DNA from: Dipylidium caninum
Taxonomy: Eukaryota; Platyhelminthes; Cestoda; Cyclophyllidea; Dipylidiidae
Reading direction: 5' to 3'
DNA length: 64,000 bases
Assembly: GCA_017562135.1 (NCBI GenBank)
Contig: QEYB01001053.1
Location: forward strand, 992,001 to 1,056,000
A model generated the notes under the pieces. That model saw nothing but the letters and a program-made list of their open reading frames with translations. It did not search any database and had not been told where the DNA came from. Shown one piece after another: positions 1 through 12,219 of this stretch. Positions within the stretch are counted from its first letter, which is position 1, and each line of letters begins with the position of its first letter. The translations under genes were made by a program, and so were the position numbers.

Positions 1-910
1 GGCCAACCTGTCGCCACCTGAGTACTGAGTGGAAGTCTGCGACTGTGCCAACTCACGTACAGTCCTGTTCTCCATCTGAGGAGATGCCCTCACCAATGGC
101 CATCAAGGCACCACGTCACAATGGCCATTCTCCTCCTCCTTCGGCTCCTTACCAGGGGGATGGGATGGTGGGTTTCCTACATCAGGGGACTCTCACCAAG
201 GCTGGAGTATCCTCCACCGACGAATTTTGGCTTTCTGTCCTACCGCATTTCCTTGTGTCAAGCATTCCAATATTGTCGTTGTCAAAGAGGAGGTCGGTTA
301 ATCGCAGATTCGCACGCCTTCAGGTCTCATCGCTTTATTCATCAGCCTCAGCTTCACACCATCTGAGTTGATCGCCAATTTTGGCGGAAGCACTCGAGGG
401 AGGAAGGTTTTGAAAGTACAGTTGGTTCACTTGGTCAGGGTATATTGACAGCCTCTATTTTGACCATCTTTAAGTCGTTTCCGGGCCGAGGTACCCAATC
501 TACCACCACCACCGAGCAGACAGACGTAAATGTGCATGGCGAAAAGGGCATGCTGAATAACAACGGCGTTAGTGGGGACAGGTGACAAGCTGTCAATAAA
601 ACGAGTATATCTTAGTTTGCCGCACAGATAAGGCTGGGTCTGCGGAATCATTCACAGACCCAAGTGACATTCCACATACACGCCCTCCTCTCCCTCAAAC
701 TCGTAAAATCAGGAAAAGTCGTCCTGGCTGGTAGTCACCTAGCCAACCAGTTTTGACAACTTAGGCAACCGATTGACATTTCTCATGTACCCGTTTATGC
801 CATGCGTAGTGGCAACTATTATCAAAGTCCACGACAAAATTAATATTCTCAACTCGCCACCTCCCCCTCCCCCCGCTCCTTCCGCCCTCCGCTTCTCCAC
901 TTCACCGCCA
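1..910 (+). repeat. Left arm of a ~1.9-kb imperfect palindrome
   Basis: The first bases of the window (starting GGCCAACCTGTCGCCACC) recur in reverse complement near 1936, and the match continues inward. Bases 76-380 match the complement of about 1525-1830 with few changes. Blocks around 468-560 match about 1410-1480. The 19-mer at 829-847 pairs with 997-1015, and the 16-mer at 895-910 pairs exactly with 946-961. Identity is high at the outer and inner ends and weaker between about 570 and 800. Both arms carry mirrored reading frames, which are repeat shadows and not genes. The left limit is unknown because the window opens inside the arm. Confidence 0.85.
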
Positions 911-945
911 CTGCTTCTGCTTGTCTAAGTAAGTAATTAGAAACA

Positions 946-1936
946 TGGCGGTGAAGTGGAGAGCATGGCGACTGATGCGGGAGGCGATTTACTAGAAATA
1001 TTAATTTTGTCGTGGACTTGGATAATAATGCCACTACACAGAGGCATAGCAGAATGCAAATGCCAATCTGCTCACTGCATTGGCACGAACGGGTATAGGG
1101 AAGGCCACCAAGATTCGACTGGTGACTGGTGAGGTGCACAGCCTTTTTCCTGGTGACCAGTTGGAGAAGCACTTGTGATAAATGGAATGTCTGACTGCGA
1201 TCGTCGTGTATGTCCAAACGCCTTTCCCTAACTACATAATCGTCTGTTCAGTTTGACAGCAGGTTGTCACCTTAGGTCGACGAACGGAACATCAGGGGAC
1301 AGTCAGCTTGTAAATTTATGGATAGCCGCATTAAGGTGGCCGAGGAGATTGGAGGCCGCGGTAATAAACCTCTTTAACTGCCTCAGGCTTGCCCTGTTAA
1401 ATCCTGCCATGCACATTTACGTCTGTCTGCTGTCGCTTTACCTGCGGAAACGACTTAAAGTGGCCAAAATAGACTTAATTGAGTTGGGACCAACTCTGTT
1501 CAAAACCTTACGTGATTCCGCCAAAATTGGCGATCAACTCAGATGGTGTGAAGCTGAGGCTGATGAATAAAGCGATGAGACCTGAAGGCGTGCGAATCTG
1601 CGATTAACCAACCTCCTCTTTGACAACGACAATATTGGGATGCTTGACACAAGGAAATGCGGTAGGACGAAAGCCAAAATTCGTCGGTGGAGGATACTCC
1701 AGCCTTGGTGAAAGTCCCCTGATGTAGGAAACCCACCATCCCATCCCCCTGGTAAGGAGCCGAAGGAGGAGGAGAATGGCCATTGTGACGTGGTGCCTTG
1801 ATGGCCATTGGTGAGGGCATTTCCTTAGGTGAAGAACAGCAAGCCTGTACGTGGAGGTATAATTTGTGAGTCTTTGTGCACTGGTCTTTTCCAGTCGCAG
1901 ACTTCCACTCAGTACTCAGGTGGCGACAGGTTGGCC
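946..1936 (-). repeat. Right arm of the ~1.9-kb palindrome
   Basis: This is the reverse-complement partner of the first 910 bases. The two arms are separated by only about 35 bases (911-945). Matching stops at about 1936 if the left arm begins at base 1, but it may run further if the left arm extends outside the window. The arm contains indels relative to its partner, for example a replaced block at about 1835-1890, so it is an aged or gene-converted inverted duplication. No transposase is visible. A fold-back-type non-autonomous element or an inverted duplication are the simplest readings. Confidence 0.82.
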
Positions 1937-3960
1937 CTCGTGCTCCAGCGCGTGGAGTCTAAGGTGCGATCGAAATGCAGGCTTCCGCATCTCCCATACC
2001 CTCGCCGTCTGCAGAAGTGTAAAGAGTTTCAGAATGCCCTCGCCTTTCCTCTTTCCCCCGCTAATCGCCTTAGCTTCAGGCATTGAATCCCGACTATTCC
2101 AGGCATTCTGCTTCCCTTCGCCACCTCTCGACGCCAACGCGTCGAAAGGGTCGAAGGAATAACAGGTAATGGCACCGTCTTCTGGTGAACGGCTGACTTC
2201 AGCTTCAAGTTTCACCCTCGATTGCCAACGTGGACTCCTTTCCTCAGGGGCGACTGAAAGTGATCTCCTAATCCGCGCCATTTCGACTTGCTGAACTTAA
2301 TTGGGACCAGTTGCGTCTTAATTTTTTTTTTTGCCTTTCCTTCGGTTGTCTCACAATAAATACTAAGGAGAGATGAATTTTAGACCACTCAACCTTGGCA
2401 GTGCCTCGTAATGGAGTATAACATGTACGAAGGGGAATTAAACCCACACAATACTTGGCAGCACACTCGGTCTTTTCGGGAATTGCTTTTAGCCCACTGA
2501 CGGTACAGACTTTTTGGATATTCCTCTGCCGAGGCGGAGCAGGACGTTCAGATTTGAGAGGCAAATCATCCTTTAACCTAATTAGACGAAAGCAAAATAG
2601 CCGGGACGGCTGCCTGGCCGGGGGAGAAGCTGCATCGGAAGGGTCGACCAACTTGGGCTGTTGAGGCGATTTCGAAACGACGAAACAAATTTGCCATTCA
2701 TAAATTAGCTACTTTCCACATGATCATAAGACCAGCGCTTAGGGGAATTTAGCCAATTCACCGTTTTGACAATTCTAAGAGGCAGAAGTAATTCAGTGAA
2801 AGTGCCTTAGAGGAGCCGAGGAGGAAGGAATTTTTCGGGCTAAATTATTCCCTTTAAGGCAGTCGCGTGCCCAAGGGCATCCCATGGGAGCGGGACATAA
2901 AAGATCTCGGCTGGACGATGCGGAAGACACTTTTCTCCGCGCCTCTGTCGTAGCCTTCACCTACTAACAAATCTACCAAGGTAATGGGTTAATTGAAGTC
3001 AAAAAGACGACGAAGCAGGAAATTCAAGATTTCGCCTGTACTTCGACATTTCAGCGTTCTCCTCCAATGCTCTCGGGTAGCCTGCGACGCCATATTTACG
3101 TCTGTTCTCGTCTCATCCGGGAAAAGTAAACACGCTATTTTTAAATCAGTCCCCCGAGGATGCAGTTGACGAGACTAAATAACTTTGATTTGGCCTCGTG
3201 TACACCAACTTTGCATCTCCTTTCGTCACTCCACCTCATTTGGGTGGTCAAACCGCCTTCCTCCGCATTTGTCCAAGCCCTCATCTGTCGTATATTTACG
3301 TGATTAAGGTGAAAGCCGGTTGGATGAGTGGATTTTTTCGCCCTCTCTCCACACCAAGTTCGCATTCTGGCGGACAACTCGGCCACCTGCTTGCTCCGCG
3401 TCCAAACCTTGTGACGAGACCATCGTTACACCGCCCCACTCTCCCCAACAGGCGAGTCAGTTTAGTCGAGTTCTGGGGTACCTGTGGTCCCACCGACGAC
3501 AAATGTGTCATCCCGCTAGCATGAAGTGGAAACGTTGCGAAGGAGCACGATGATGAGTGGCCTGTGGACTCATATCCCCTAGTTTTGTGATAAAAAAAGA
3601 AGAAAATAACAAGTAGTTGAAGTATGCACCACTTTATGTTTGCCTTTATCATGCTGAAACTTACGAAGTGAGATGAAAGGAGGGGCAGGAGGCAGTGGGC
3701 ATAATCAAAGGCATATCACATGAATGCGGGGACTTGCCGTTTTTGAGGTCTGCACCCATTCCCACGTATTATATACAGAGCATAAGAATAACTTGGAATT
3801 GTCGTTAGGAGAAGCAAGAAATGAGGCGATCACTCTCTATGAGGGGGCAAGTTGAGGGGGTTTGAGAGGGGCGGGGAGTGCAGTAACCTTGTTTTCGTTT
3901 GTCCCAAAAACAATTAATTGAGCCATGGTAAACACATTTACGAATTTCCCATCCCCCATG
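1937..3960. other. Intergenic, no gene recognised
   Basis: Several overlapping short reading frames occur on both strands, but none has recognisable domains or paired splice sites. A short poly-T run lies at about 2320. I see nothing else to annotate here. Confidence 0.5.
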
Positions 3961-3970
3961 TCCGGTTGTT

Positions 3971-3976
3971 TTTATT
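3971..3976 (-). terminator. Candidate polyadenylation signal of the calcium sensor gene
   Basis: Plus-strand TTTATT reads AATAAA on the gene strand, about 146 bases after the stop codon at 4122. It is the first canonical hexamer I see downstream, so it is a reasonable 3' end for the transcript. The cleavage site itself cannot be read. Confidence 0.5.
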
Positions 3977-4121
3977 TTCTCGTTTTTTCGTTTCAGGCCA
4001 AAATTCAGTTTTGCTAAGGATAACGAAAAGTGGATCCGACGTTGATATGGAGTGGAGAAGAGGGACGGAAGGAGGGAGAGAGGGAGGCTGTGGGTCGGGC
4101 CTAGCGATGGAAGTGTTCTCC

Positions 4122-4310
4122 TCATTCCACAGGTTCGTCGGCAAGTAGCATGGAGAGGAGATATTGGTCCGAGAGACATCCATTCATAAATTCTTCACGA
4201 GTGAGCACTCCATCCCGATTTTCGTCCATTTTGTCGAAAATCTCCTCTGTCCGAGCCTCCGGACTCAATTCTGCGGAGGAGCCGTCGGCTCCTAGCATGG
4301 AGTAGATGGC
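4122..4310 (-). CDS. Calcium sensor exon 3 (terminal)
   Basis: Encodes residues 130-191, starting [10 protein letters not shown], and contains EF4. It ends in TGA at 4122-4124. The acceptor is CACACTTTAG. This exon is missed if only ATG-to-stop frames are considered. Confidence 0.94.
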   Translation of the reverse strand, partial: AIYSMLGADGSSAELSPEARTEEIFDKMDENRDGVLTREEFMNGCLSDQYLLSMLLADEPVE

Positions 4311-7300
4311 CTAAAGTGTGTAGATGTGCACACAAGTTTTCCTTTCCATCTGAACAAGATGTCAAAAGGCATTCAGTTTACCATGAATCTGTAATGAGAT
4401 GCAAAATTCACGTAACATCGCAATAAACGCTCTTTACTACCCTCGGAGACGGTCGCACCGCTTTCCACAGTGAAGACGCAGAGGAATGCCTTATTACTTT
4501 CCGCGGCAACTACACTTTGCCCAGCCAATGCACTCTCCCGCCTATTCAACCATCAGTTTGATCGCAAAAAAAGTTGCCCAACCACATTGAAAAGGTGGCC
4601 GTAAGCTAATAAAGGAGAAGCAAGCGTGAGGAAGAGTGTCAGCCGCCCCTAAATGGGGCATTTTGTTACAAGGGACCAAAAATTCCTCTCAATTTACCCC
4701 ACCACTGGGGACAAGCTTCCTCCTCATCTCTCATCACAGCCGCTTGTCTTAAAGCCTCCTTTTGCGGTGGGTAGAATATGCACCAGTGAATGGGAAAATC
4801 AGTAAATTCCCTCCCAGTAGAAGACGACAACACGCTCGTATGGAGAGGCTTAAGCCGGTCCATACGGGAGGGAAGTTAAATGCACTGAATTAGGGGAATG
4901 CGCGAGGACGGCAGGTACTTCAGCACTGCATTAGGTAAGGAGAGTTCTTTCACATCCACCCAGTAAATCGCGTGACTGTACGTGTCTTGCCTGAGCTCCC
5001 CTTCCACCGACAGTTTACTCTGCTGGTGCACGTTATTTAGTCACTTTTGGGACTCGTAACTCGTAAAAAGAGGTTAATTGCAAAGGAGGCATTCAAAAGT
5101 AATTGGGAGTTTCCATCCCACTGACTATCCTCACCCTACAAATGTGAGTTTACACCCTCCTTAAAATTTCACTTTGCAAATATTTTGGTGGTGGAAGAGT
5201 TGGCGCTCTGTGACGTCCTCGGAGAAGCATTGTGCCTCCGCGCGGACGAAAGAGGCCAACCTCGAGGAGAATCGCCTTCATTTCAATCCTTCAGTGTATG
5301 TTATTGCGGGGTGTGTTTGACCCTCCCCCTCCCCGCTCCCAGACTCAGTTGGGTGGAGGCTGGGGGGAAGAAAGCCAGTCTCCTACAGACTGTCGTGATC
5401 CACAAGGAAGTGAATCGACTGAATGCAAACTTTTGCACAAATGGCCAGTAAGGAGAGGAGTTTTCGACTTACACTTGGTGGACAGGTGGGGAATGCGAGT
5501 TAAAGGGAGAGTGACTGGGGCTAAGAAGTGGCAGAGAACTCGACGAAGGCTGGGAGTAGTTGCGGCCAACCTCTGTTGGAGCGTTGCCAGTTGGTGTGGT
5601 CTCCGATACAATGAACTTTTACTCCAAATTGTTCTTAAGGTTATTACAATGAGATTGTACCCAAGGACCGTAAAAGTGCTCCAGGAAGCACTTAAAGTGT
5701 CCTTCGGCACCACCAAGGAGTGGCATTAAGCTGGACACTAAGGCGGTCGAAATGGGCGAGATGCCTATTCGAAGTTGGACGGACACAAGCGACAAAGTTC
5801 ACTTCCTTTTTGCCCTGCTTCTATCACCATCATCACTTTTTCAGTCTGCGAGTTAAGGCCGGCTGGATGCACGCTGTGAACGTGCGGAAGTAGACACCGT
5901 CGCCTCCGGGGGAGCCAAAAAGGCGTCGGTCCTCAACTCGATCTTTCAAGCCCTTCCTTTTCATACAGATCGCAAAGGCCATTGGGACGAAGCCTTGACT
6001 GCGTGTGGAGGAATGTGATAATTTCAATATATCTCCCACCTTTTTTGGATGCTTTTTGAACAAACACGAGTGTAGTGGATATTTCCAACTCACCTTTTGT
6101 TAAATTTAAACAAAAGGCACTTTGTCTACACGAAAATAGCCTTAGAGGAGTCCATTGTCGAGAGGTAAACACGCAAAAGCTTGTTTGGAGTTGTCTTTTA
6201 GTCCTCCTACGCCCTCGGCTCATTCCCCTTTTGAGTGGAACAATTGGAGTATACAAATTCCGTGTGAGGGAGGCAGAGGATCGCTTGATTTCGGGGATTT
6301 CATCCGGTCTACTTATTTCGGTCTACTTATTTCGGTGAATGGAGCATCTAATCGAGTCCAACTTCATCGTAATTCTGAAGGTGTCTCAACTCACCCTAAT
6401 AATCTCGACCATTTCACTGCGTTCAATTGTCCCATTTCCATCGATGTCGTACATTTGGTAGGCCCATTCCAACTTCTCCTTCGGTCGCCCGCCAGAAGTA
6501 ATATTTATGGCCAGTAGGAATTCCTTGAAGTCTATCTTCCCCGAATTGTCCTTATCAAAGGTGCGAAATACGTGGGTGCAAAATTCTTCCGCATTCCCGT
6601 CAGGGAAGAAGCCAGAGTACACCTCTATGAACTTCTTCTTGCTTAACTGGCCCGAAGGACAGTCACGCTGGAAGGAAGAAAGGCAAGGAGGCCTGAGAAA
6701 CCGACCAATCTTTCAAAGTTTTCACTAAAATCTACAAGTCGAAATATTCCTGGTAAGTTTAGAAGGCTACTGTATTGCTCCTTAAGCTAACACGCAGACA
6801 ACTCTACTTTTAAACTATCCTAAATGGTGTGATGGGAGAAAGAAAGTGGTTGAGTCTACAAAACATGCAGAAGGTTTCGGATTCCTAGAAAAAAAGGAGG
6901 AGGAGAAGGAGAGCAAAAATCCCCCTTTCTGCCCTTCTGTCACGCCTCACCCCCGCACGCTCCACCCTCCTGTTCAGATCTTTTCCGTGGAGTCTTTTTT
7001 GCCTCTTTGCACGTCTTCAATCTGAGACAAGGCAGTTGCATCTTGCAAAGTTGACACTAAACTACTACGACCGGAAAAACTCGTCGTATATGCAGCAAGA
7101 CAGACTGAAAATTCCACTCAGAGGAGATGGCTTTCCACCGCCTCCAAACGGGTCACTTCTTTCACCGTCGATGAGTCCATTGATGGGCGGATTTGCTAGC
7201 ACATCCTCTTCCCCTCACATCCATTCATCCACCAACACGGTTGACAGGAGGGTGGGACTTGGGTGTGCGGAAAATTTTCGCATTCCTGCCCACGTCTGTC

Positions 7301-9568
7301 ATTCTTTCCTGTCAACTTTGCACGCTGGAATGGGTGTCACCGTATTACCTGCTTCTGATTCCCATCACTACACAGACAATAAGGCATTGCAGCAGTGGAC
7401 ATCCTCACAATCGTGTAGTTTCACCTCACTTTTCCTCATCAAAACGCGCGGAGTGGAGGTAAAAGCCAACAATTCAATCGTCTGTGGCTAGTAGAGCAAA
7501 GAATAGTGGTGGCACGACGATTAACATGGAATTTGTGGAATTCCTGCTGACAGAAGGAATAGCGAGATGAAAAGACTCGTCGTGGTTTGCTTTTTTCGAC
7601 TGGGTGATGCTATTTGCCTCAGTCGGTCCTGAGCGAAGACGAGGGAAGTTGACGCTTCGAGGAGCATGGGATGCAACGCGAAACACCTATTGACGGGTAA
7701 ATCGGCTGAATGCTGTGCTTCTGCCTCTCCCAGTGCCGACTACGGTGGATGGACATCCACTGACATGCTTCTCACCTCCTGTGGTCGCTCGACTTTATAC
7801 TCATTGCCCTAAGCAGTCTGGAATACCACCTTTGCCCTATTTCGTGTAATTCGGCTCTCCGGAGAGCCAGTTTCCACGCCACCCAATCTGACGAGGCCTC
7901 CTCAGCTCGTGCGAGTTGAACGAGATCCTGGGAATGGTGGAGAAGGATCCAAGACAGGCACACTTTGAGCTCTGCGAATGTCAACCTGCCTTGGCATTCC
8001 TTGACGAGTAAATCGGTCGAATGCGGGCTGAGGTCTTTCAAAGTGTCGAAGATGGCGCATGGAAGCCGTCTGAATACGGGTGATTGGGTGTGTTTGCGGA
8101 AGAGCGACCAACCGGCTGCTAAAGTCATGATTCTACTTGCCCTGACAGCATGCTTCTAGCCTCACGTAAGCACACTCATGGGGCGGTAGTGGGCGGGAAA
8201 GTCACTTCTCGATTTGCCTGATGTTATCTGCCCCAGTCGGCCTTGCCCGGGGGCAATGGGAATAACCGTTTCGAAGAGCATGTTAAGCGCCCGAGGCAGA
8301 AAAATTAACAAGCCTTATGTTGAAACTTCCCAAATAACACGAGAGTACTGAGAGTTTCCGAGTAAATTCTGCTTAAAGGGAATAGTTTAACAATTTCTTC
8401 CCACCATCCACGGTTTTGCATATTAAAACTGAGGTGGTCTGGCCAATTTTAGCAGCAGCTGTGGTGCATGTCCTTAAGGGAAGAGGGCTAATGAGGCTGC
8501 GTCTGAGCACTTGAGGACATGCAATAGAAGCTTTCTGCCCCTCTCCCCAATGACAGCCTTTCCAGCGTGGAGCCGACAGCCATTCGTCCAAACCGGTCCA
8601 AATGCCAAGCGACGAAGTGGCTGAGAGTGAAGAAAGACCGCATCGCTGAGCATATGCAACGCATTAATTTAATTTGTGTCCGCCCAACCTTTGGCCACAC
8701 CATTCGGAGCAGTGGTGCAGTAAACAAGGTAAATAAGCTACCCGAGAGGGCTATTTTCTTGCCACACTCTCCTACGACTTCATATTGACGCGCGGGGGAG
8801 GAGGCCGGGAGGATTTCGGTCGGTGGTAATTTATTATCCGGGACGTCCACCACCACCACCACCGCGGCCGCCGCCGCCACCACTATGTCGTTGTCGGAAT
8901 GGTAATGTAATTCAGTTGGCAGGTCTGAGAAACGAGCTGCGTGTTAAGTTTGGCTGTCCACTGGCGAAAGATAATTTATTCATAGGCGGTGAAAACGTCT
9001 CCGCAATGGAAGGAAAAGCTCCGATTGTTGTCTTTTTAGTCCAATAGCACGAAACAAGGCCGCATGGGCCCGTGAAAAGAAGCGAGAGAGATTTTTAACC
9101 GAATTCAAAGTGGCCTGGTGGAGTAAATTCGCTAAGTGCGATAAACGTCGAAAAAGGTAAAAGACGAACACAAAAGCTCCCCAAACTTCCTAGAAATGGA
9201 AATACGTGGAATTTGACAGCATCACACAGGATAAAACGGGCCAAACGCTATTGACAAAGCTCACCTCTCACTAACACAACTGTTTGATGTTAATGACAAT
9301 TTATACACCGGTGGAGTGGGAAGAAACAATCACGAAAAGGTGTCTTTGATGTTCCTGAGGCCAAGTGAACACCTCCACTACTGCACAAGGATCTAACAGC
9401 GGCTATTGCAGCCTCGCTACTTCTGAGTAAAGAGGAGGGAATGAGGCGACTTACAATGAAGCCGTTGTACCACTGTTTAATTTGTTTCTTTGTGAAGTGG
9501 GTGTTACTCATCAGGAATTCGAGATCCTCCTTGGGCAGCTTTTTTCGCGACCCTAACGCGTTCCCCAT
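4122..9568 (-). CDS. Neuronal calcium sensor (visinin/recoverin-like EF-hand protein), three exons
   Basis: The spliced product is 191 aa, the usual size of the NCS family (about 190). It starts MGNALGS, with Gly2 placed for N-myristoylation. EF-hand 1 is disabled by the family's CPSG signature at residues 41-44. EF2 (loop 76-87, [12 protein letters not shown]), EF3 (112-123, [12 protein letters not shown]) and EF4 (158-169, [12 protein letters not shown]) keep their calcium ligands. Known NCS proteins act as calcium-myristoyl switches at membranes of neurons and receptor cells. The C-terminus is acidic (ADEPVE). Both introns are phase 0 with GTAAGT/GTGAGT donors and AG acceptors, and joining them restores the family sequence without gaps. 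The paralogue (NCS-2, neurocalcin-like, recoverin-like) cannot be fixed without a tree. The gene is divergent from the synaptotagmin gene. Confidence 0.95.
4311..6394 (-). other. Calcium sensor intron 2
   Basis: A 2.1-kb phase-0 intron. It holds two exact tandem copies of a 14-base unit (CGGTCTACTTATTT) at 6305-6332, close to the donor. I see nothing else of note. Confidence 0.85.
6395..6667 (-). CDS. Calcium sensor exon 2
   Basis: Encodes residues 39-129: the CPSG-degenerate EF1, EF2 and EF3, ending MVEIIR before the donor GTGAGT. The acceptor is CTTCCTTCCAG. Phase 0 at both ends. Confidence 0.95.
7583..8150 (-). repeat. Dispersed repeat, copy 1 (inside calcium sensor intron 1)
   Basis: About 565 bases match 27433-28000 in the same orientation with roughly ten or eleven substitutions and no indels, about 98% identity by eye. 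On the minus strand both copies keep the same open frame (here 7772-8128, 118 codons, starting [10 protein letters not shown] and ending KSSDHRR). I do not recognise the predicted protein. The copy holds a perfect 16-bp palindrome, GGCTCTCCGGAGAGCC, at 7853-7868. Weaker related sequence restarts at about 8200, so the element looks like one well-kept unit of a degenerate tandem family. No terminal inverted repeats or target duplications are evident. Confidence 0.88.
8200..8295. repeat. Degenerate extra unit of the dispersed repeat
   Basis: The run from CTCGATTTGCCTGATG to CGAAGAGCATG resembles the beginning of repeat copy 1 (about 7595-7670) with many changes, offset by about 615 bases. This suggests the repeat was once arrayed in tandem. 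Confidence 0.5.
8846..8884. repeat. CCA/CCG trinucleotide microsatellite
   Basis: CCA repeats pass into CCG repeats and back within calcium sensor intron 1. The run makes proline- and valine-rich shadow frames on both strands. Confidence 0.85.
9455..9568 (-). CDS. Calcium sensor exon 1
   Basis: Encodes residues 1-38, from the myristoylated N-terminus to WYNGFI, followed by the donor GTAAGT. The start at 9568 is chosen because it gives Met-Gly at the family position and because an AG acceptor at 9606-9607 lies 37 bases upstream. The open frame that continues upstream to 9655 is therefore probably intronic. Confidence 0.93.
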
Positions 9569-9607
9569 TATTCTTCCCTCCTCCGCCTGTGCCTTCCTCT
9601 TCAGCCT
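9569..9607 (-). promoter_or_regulatory. Splice acceptor and short 5' leader of the calcium sensor gene
   Basis: On the gene strand TTATTATTTCAG is followed by 37 bases and then the ATG at 9568. The AG at 9607-9606 with its pyrimidine-rich lead looks like a real acceptor. It would serve either a 5'-UTR intron or spliced-leader trans-splicing, which is known in flatworms. The sequence alone cannot tell these apart. Confidence 0.5.
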
Positions 9608-12219
9608 GAAATAATAAGGTGGCACGAAGGGCCACGGTAGCATCGTTAAGCTCACGCATGACCTGTGGAGTCATTTTTTAGCCTTACAAGAACCCTTCCT
9701 CCTCCCTACGCGCCGCCCCCCCCCCCGCTTCCTCCCCACAGCCACCCCAGGGAGTTGGAGCGGCACGGAAAGACGGTGGAGGGTGAAGCCGTCGGGTTAA
9801 GTGACGCTGCCATTGTTTTAACTCAATACGGTTGGAAAAACTACGTCTTCCCAACCGATTCCACTGTAAACTGTGAAGCATTTCCTAGACTTTTCATCAC
9901 CGAGGCAATTAAGAGTAAAAGGGGCATGCAAAGAAGGGGATGCTTTTCGTTCGCACCTCAAACTTCTCCAGAGACACAGTCCCAGGTTAATTTAGATGAT
10001 GTAGTTCAAGGCAGAAGTGAGAGTTCTTTTTAGGGAAATTTCTTCAACATTCACTAATTTCTACAGTCAGTCGCGTAGGATTTTAGTTGATTAATAAAAC
10101 TACTAGGCAAAGTTATTTCTTCAAGAGACTCAGCGGAGTGTGGGCAAACAGAAAACCCGGTGATGTTCACCCTTTCGCTCCATTCGACTGGCTTCGAGGG
10201 CGGAATAGACGAACCTTGTGGACGTCATCCATGCAAATGGATATAACATTACTTAATACTATATTTTTCACATTCATTCGCTGCCGAAGATTCAGTAGAG
10301 CGAGAATTTTGCAAAACACTGCGCTACCCGTCACGCAACAATGCCTGTTCCCAGTCAACAACCATACCCCTTTCTCACACGGTATCCTTTGTCTTTTTTC
10401 GCAATTCTAACTTGTAACATAAGATTCAAGGGTTTTCAGCGGTGTCGAGTAAACAAGTGTCTACACGCAGGACAACAGGAGAGGTGAATTACCCACGAGC
10501 TGTCAAGATAAAAAATGCCAGGAAAAGTACGAATTGATAGTCCAAATGCCGTAAGAAAACGGCCCGGTATGACAGGCAGACTGAATCTTTATCGCTTCAA
10601 GTGAAACTTTCACGTCCTGAATCATTATTTCCTGCCTCATCGGAGGAAGAAACGCCGCTCTGCAATGGTGGCCGCAAGTCACCTCGTGGAGCTCCGAATA
10701 AGGGCTCGCGAGACCACTCTCCATCACGTCTACGTCCCTGTTTTCTCGTCAACACCCAACATCCCATCCGCCTCGTCAGTGTTTCGCCATTAGAGGCGCC
10801 AGCGTTACTCACCGGAGTCAGGGTTAAAGGTTACTCGTCTTAGGGTTACAGACACACACGAATCAGACGTAGGCAAGTTTGAAGGTAGTCAGCAATTGTC
10901 AGTGGTGTTGTCACTCTCATTTCATAAGGAGCCACGAGGAGAACTTTCGGTTCGGTTGGCCAGGCTAGGGAGTAATTGAGAGCCTTCGCGGCCTCATCAG
11001 TTGCCATCATCAATCGACGTGGCAGATACTGAGATGCCGTTTCGTAGTCACGTGCATCCAGGAGCGGTTATATAAACTTGAGGTGTCAGGACCGAAGTGT
11101 AGGAGATGGCATTACCATAGGACAGTCGCCTTCCCCACGGGCGTACCGGTTAAGTGCCTCACCAACATCAGTTAAACGGTGTAAGTAAAGGTGGGACACT
11201 CTGGACGATTTGGACACATTCCAATCACACGAATCCACTTAGCTCAGCCAAAACCGATCCCCATCAACCGGGAAGTCAGTGTAGCACAGGTGGAGCATCG
11301 TTTTAACGGTACATTCATTCATTGCAATGCATTAGACAAATTCAATTCGACGACGCTCGAATTTTGGGCATTTCTGCTATGACGTAGACGCTGTGAACAA
11401 TGAGGACAGGGTAACACGCTCTTGCCGTCCCAAAAGTCAAAGAACTTTTGTTCTCGGGGTCCCCACATGCCATGAATGGAGGCGTCCCGAGCCCTCGCAA
11501 CTGGCAGATAAGAGGAGCCAACGTGAAGTGACCAAAAGATGCCCTCAAGTGGAGAGGAAATGACGTGATTTGACCGGTGTTTGTTAAGGAGGAACAATAA
11601 AATGAGCTGAAGGTGGTTGTCGAATCTATCCTGAGACCATCAGAGCGACTGCGGTGAGGATTGAGGAACTCTGTGCACTGGCACGTAAAAAGCACGCATA
11701 ACCAGTCATTAAAACAGCCAAAGGGAACCTTTAAGCTATCATAATACGATTGACTGGATGACCGGATGGATGTCCATGTGAAATAGTGCAAATGCAAAAA
11801 AAAATTTTAATATCTTAACAAAGAGTGACCACACCCGGCAAACCCATGAAATGACGTCCGACAGCGCCAAGAATGGCTGTCACACAAAAAGTTAAGTCAT
11901 TGCATTCGATATTAGTTAATCCGCACTTAGCTCCCAAAAGTGAGAGTCTGAAAGACGCTAAAATGTTCACCCCGAACTCACTGTGTAGAAATGCAGAAAA
12001 ATCCAAAAGCAGCCTTGGCAGGGGATTGACGCGGTAGCCTCAAGATCGACGCAAAATCCTCCTCAGCATGAAGAAAGCACTCCACACACTTGCCGTTATC
12101 CCCCTGTTCCGTTCGTTTATTACGCAATTTAGTGGCCAGTTAGACGACGACGACGTCGACGACTGCGAACGGGTCAGTGGCAGTCAAACGTCTCAGCAGC
12201 CTATGGGGGATTGATTACG

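Larger units (their letters stand above)
6668..9454 (-). other. Calcium sensor intron 1
   Basis: A 2.8-kb phase-0 intron containing the first dispersed-repeat copy (7583-8150), a degenerate extra unit (about 8200-8290) and a CCA/CCG microsatellite (8846-8884). Confidence 0.85.

Noticed and set aside
1539..1820. Frame mirrored at 45-371 with nearly the same translation
   Set aside because: The similarity comes from the DNA palindrome. The frame has no domain and diverges by frameshift after about 50 codons.
9569..9655. In-frame extension upstream of the calcium sensor start
   Set aside because: A splice acceptor at 9606-9607 interrupts it, and the Met-Gly start at 9568 matches the family's myristoylated N-terminus.
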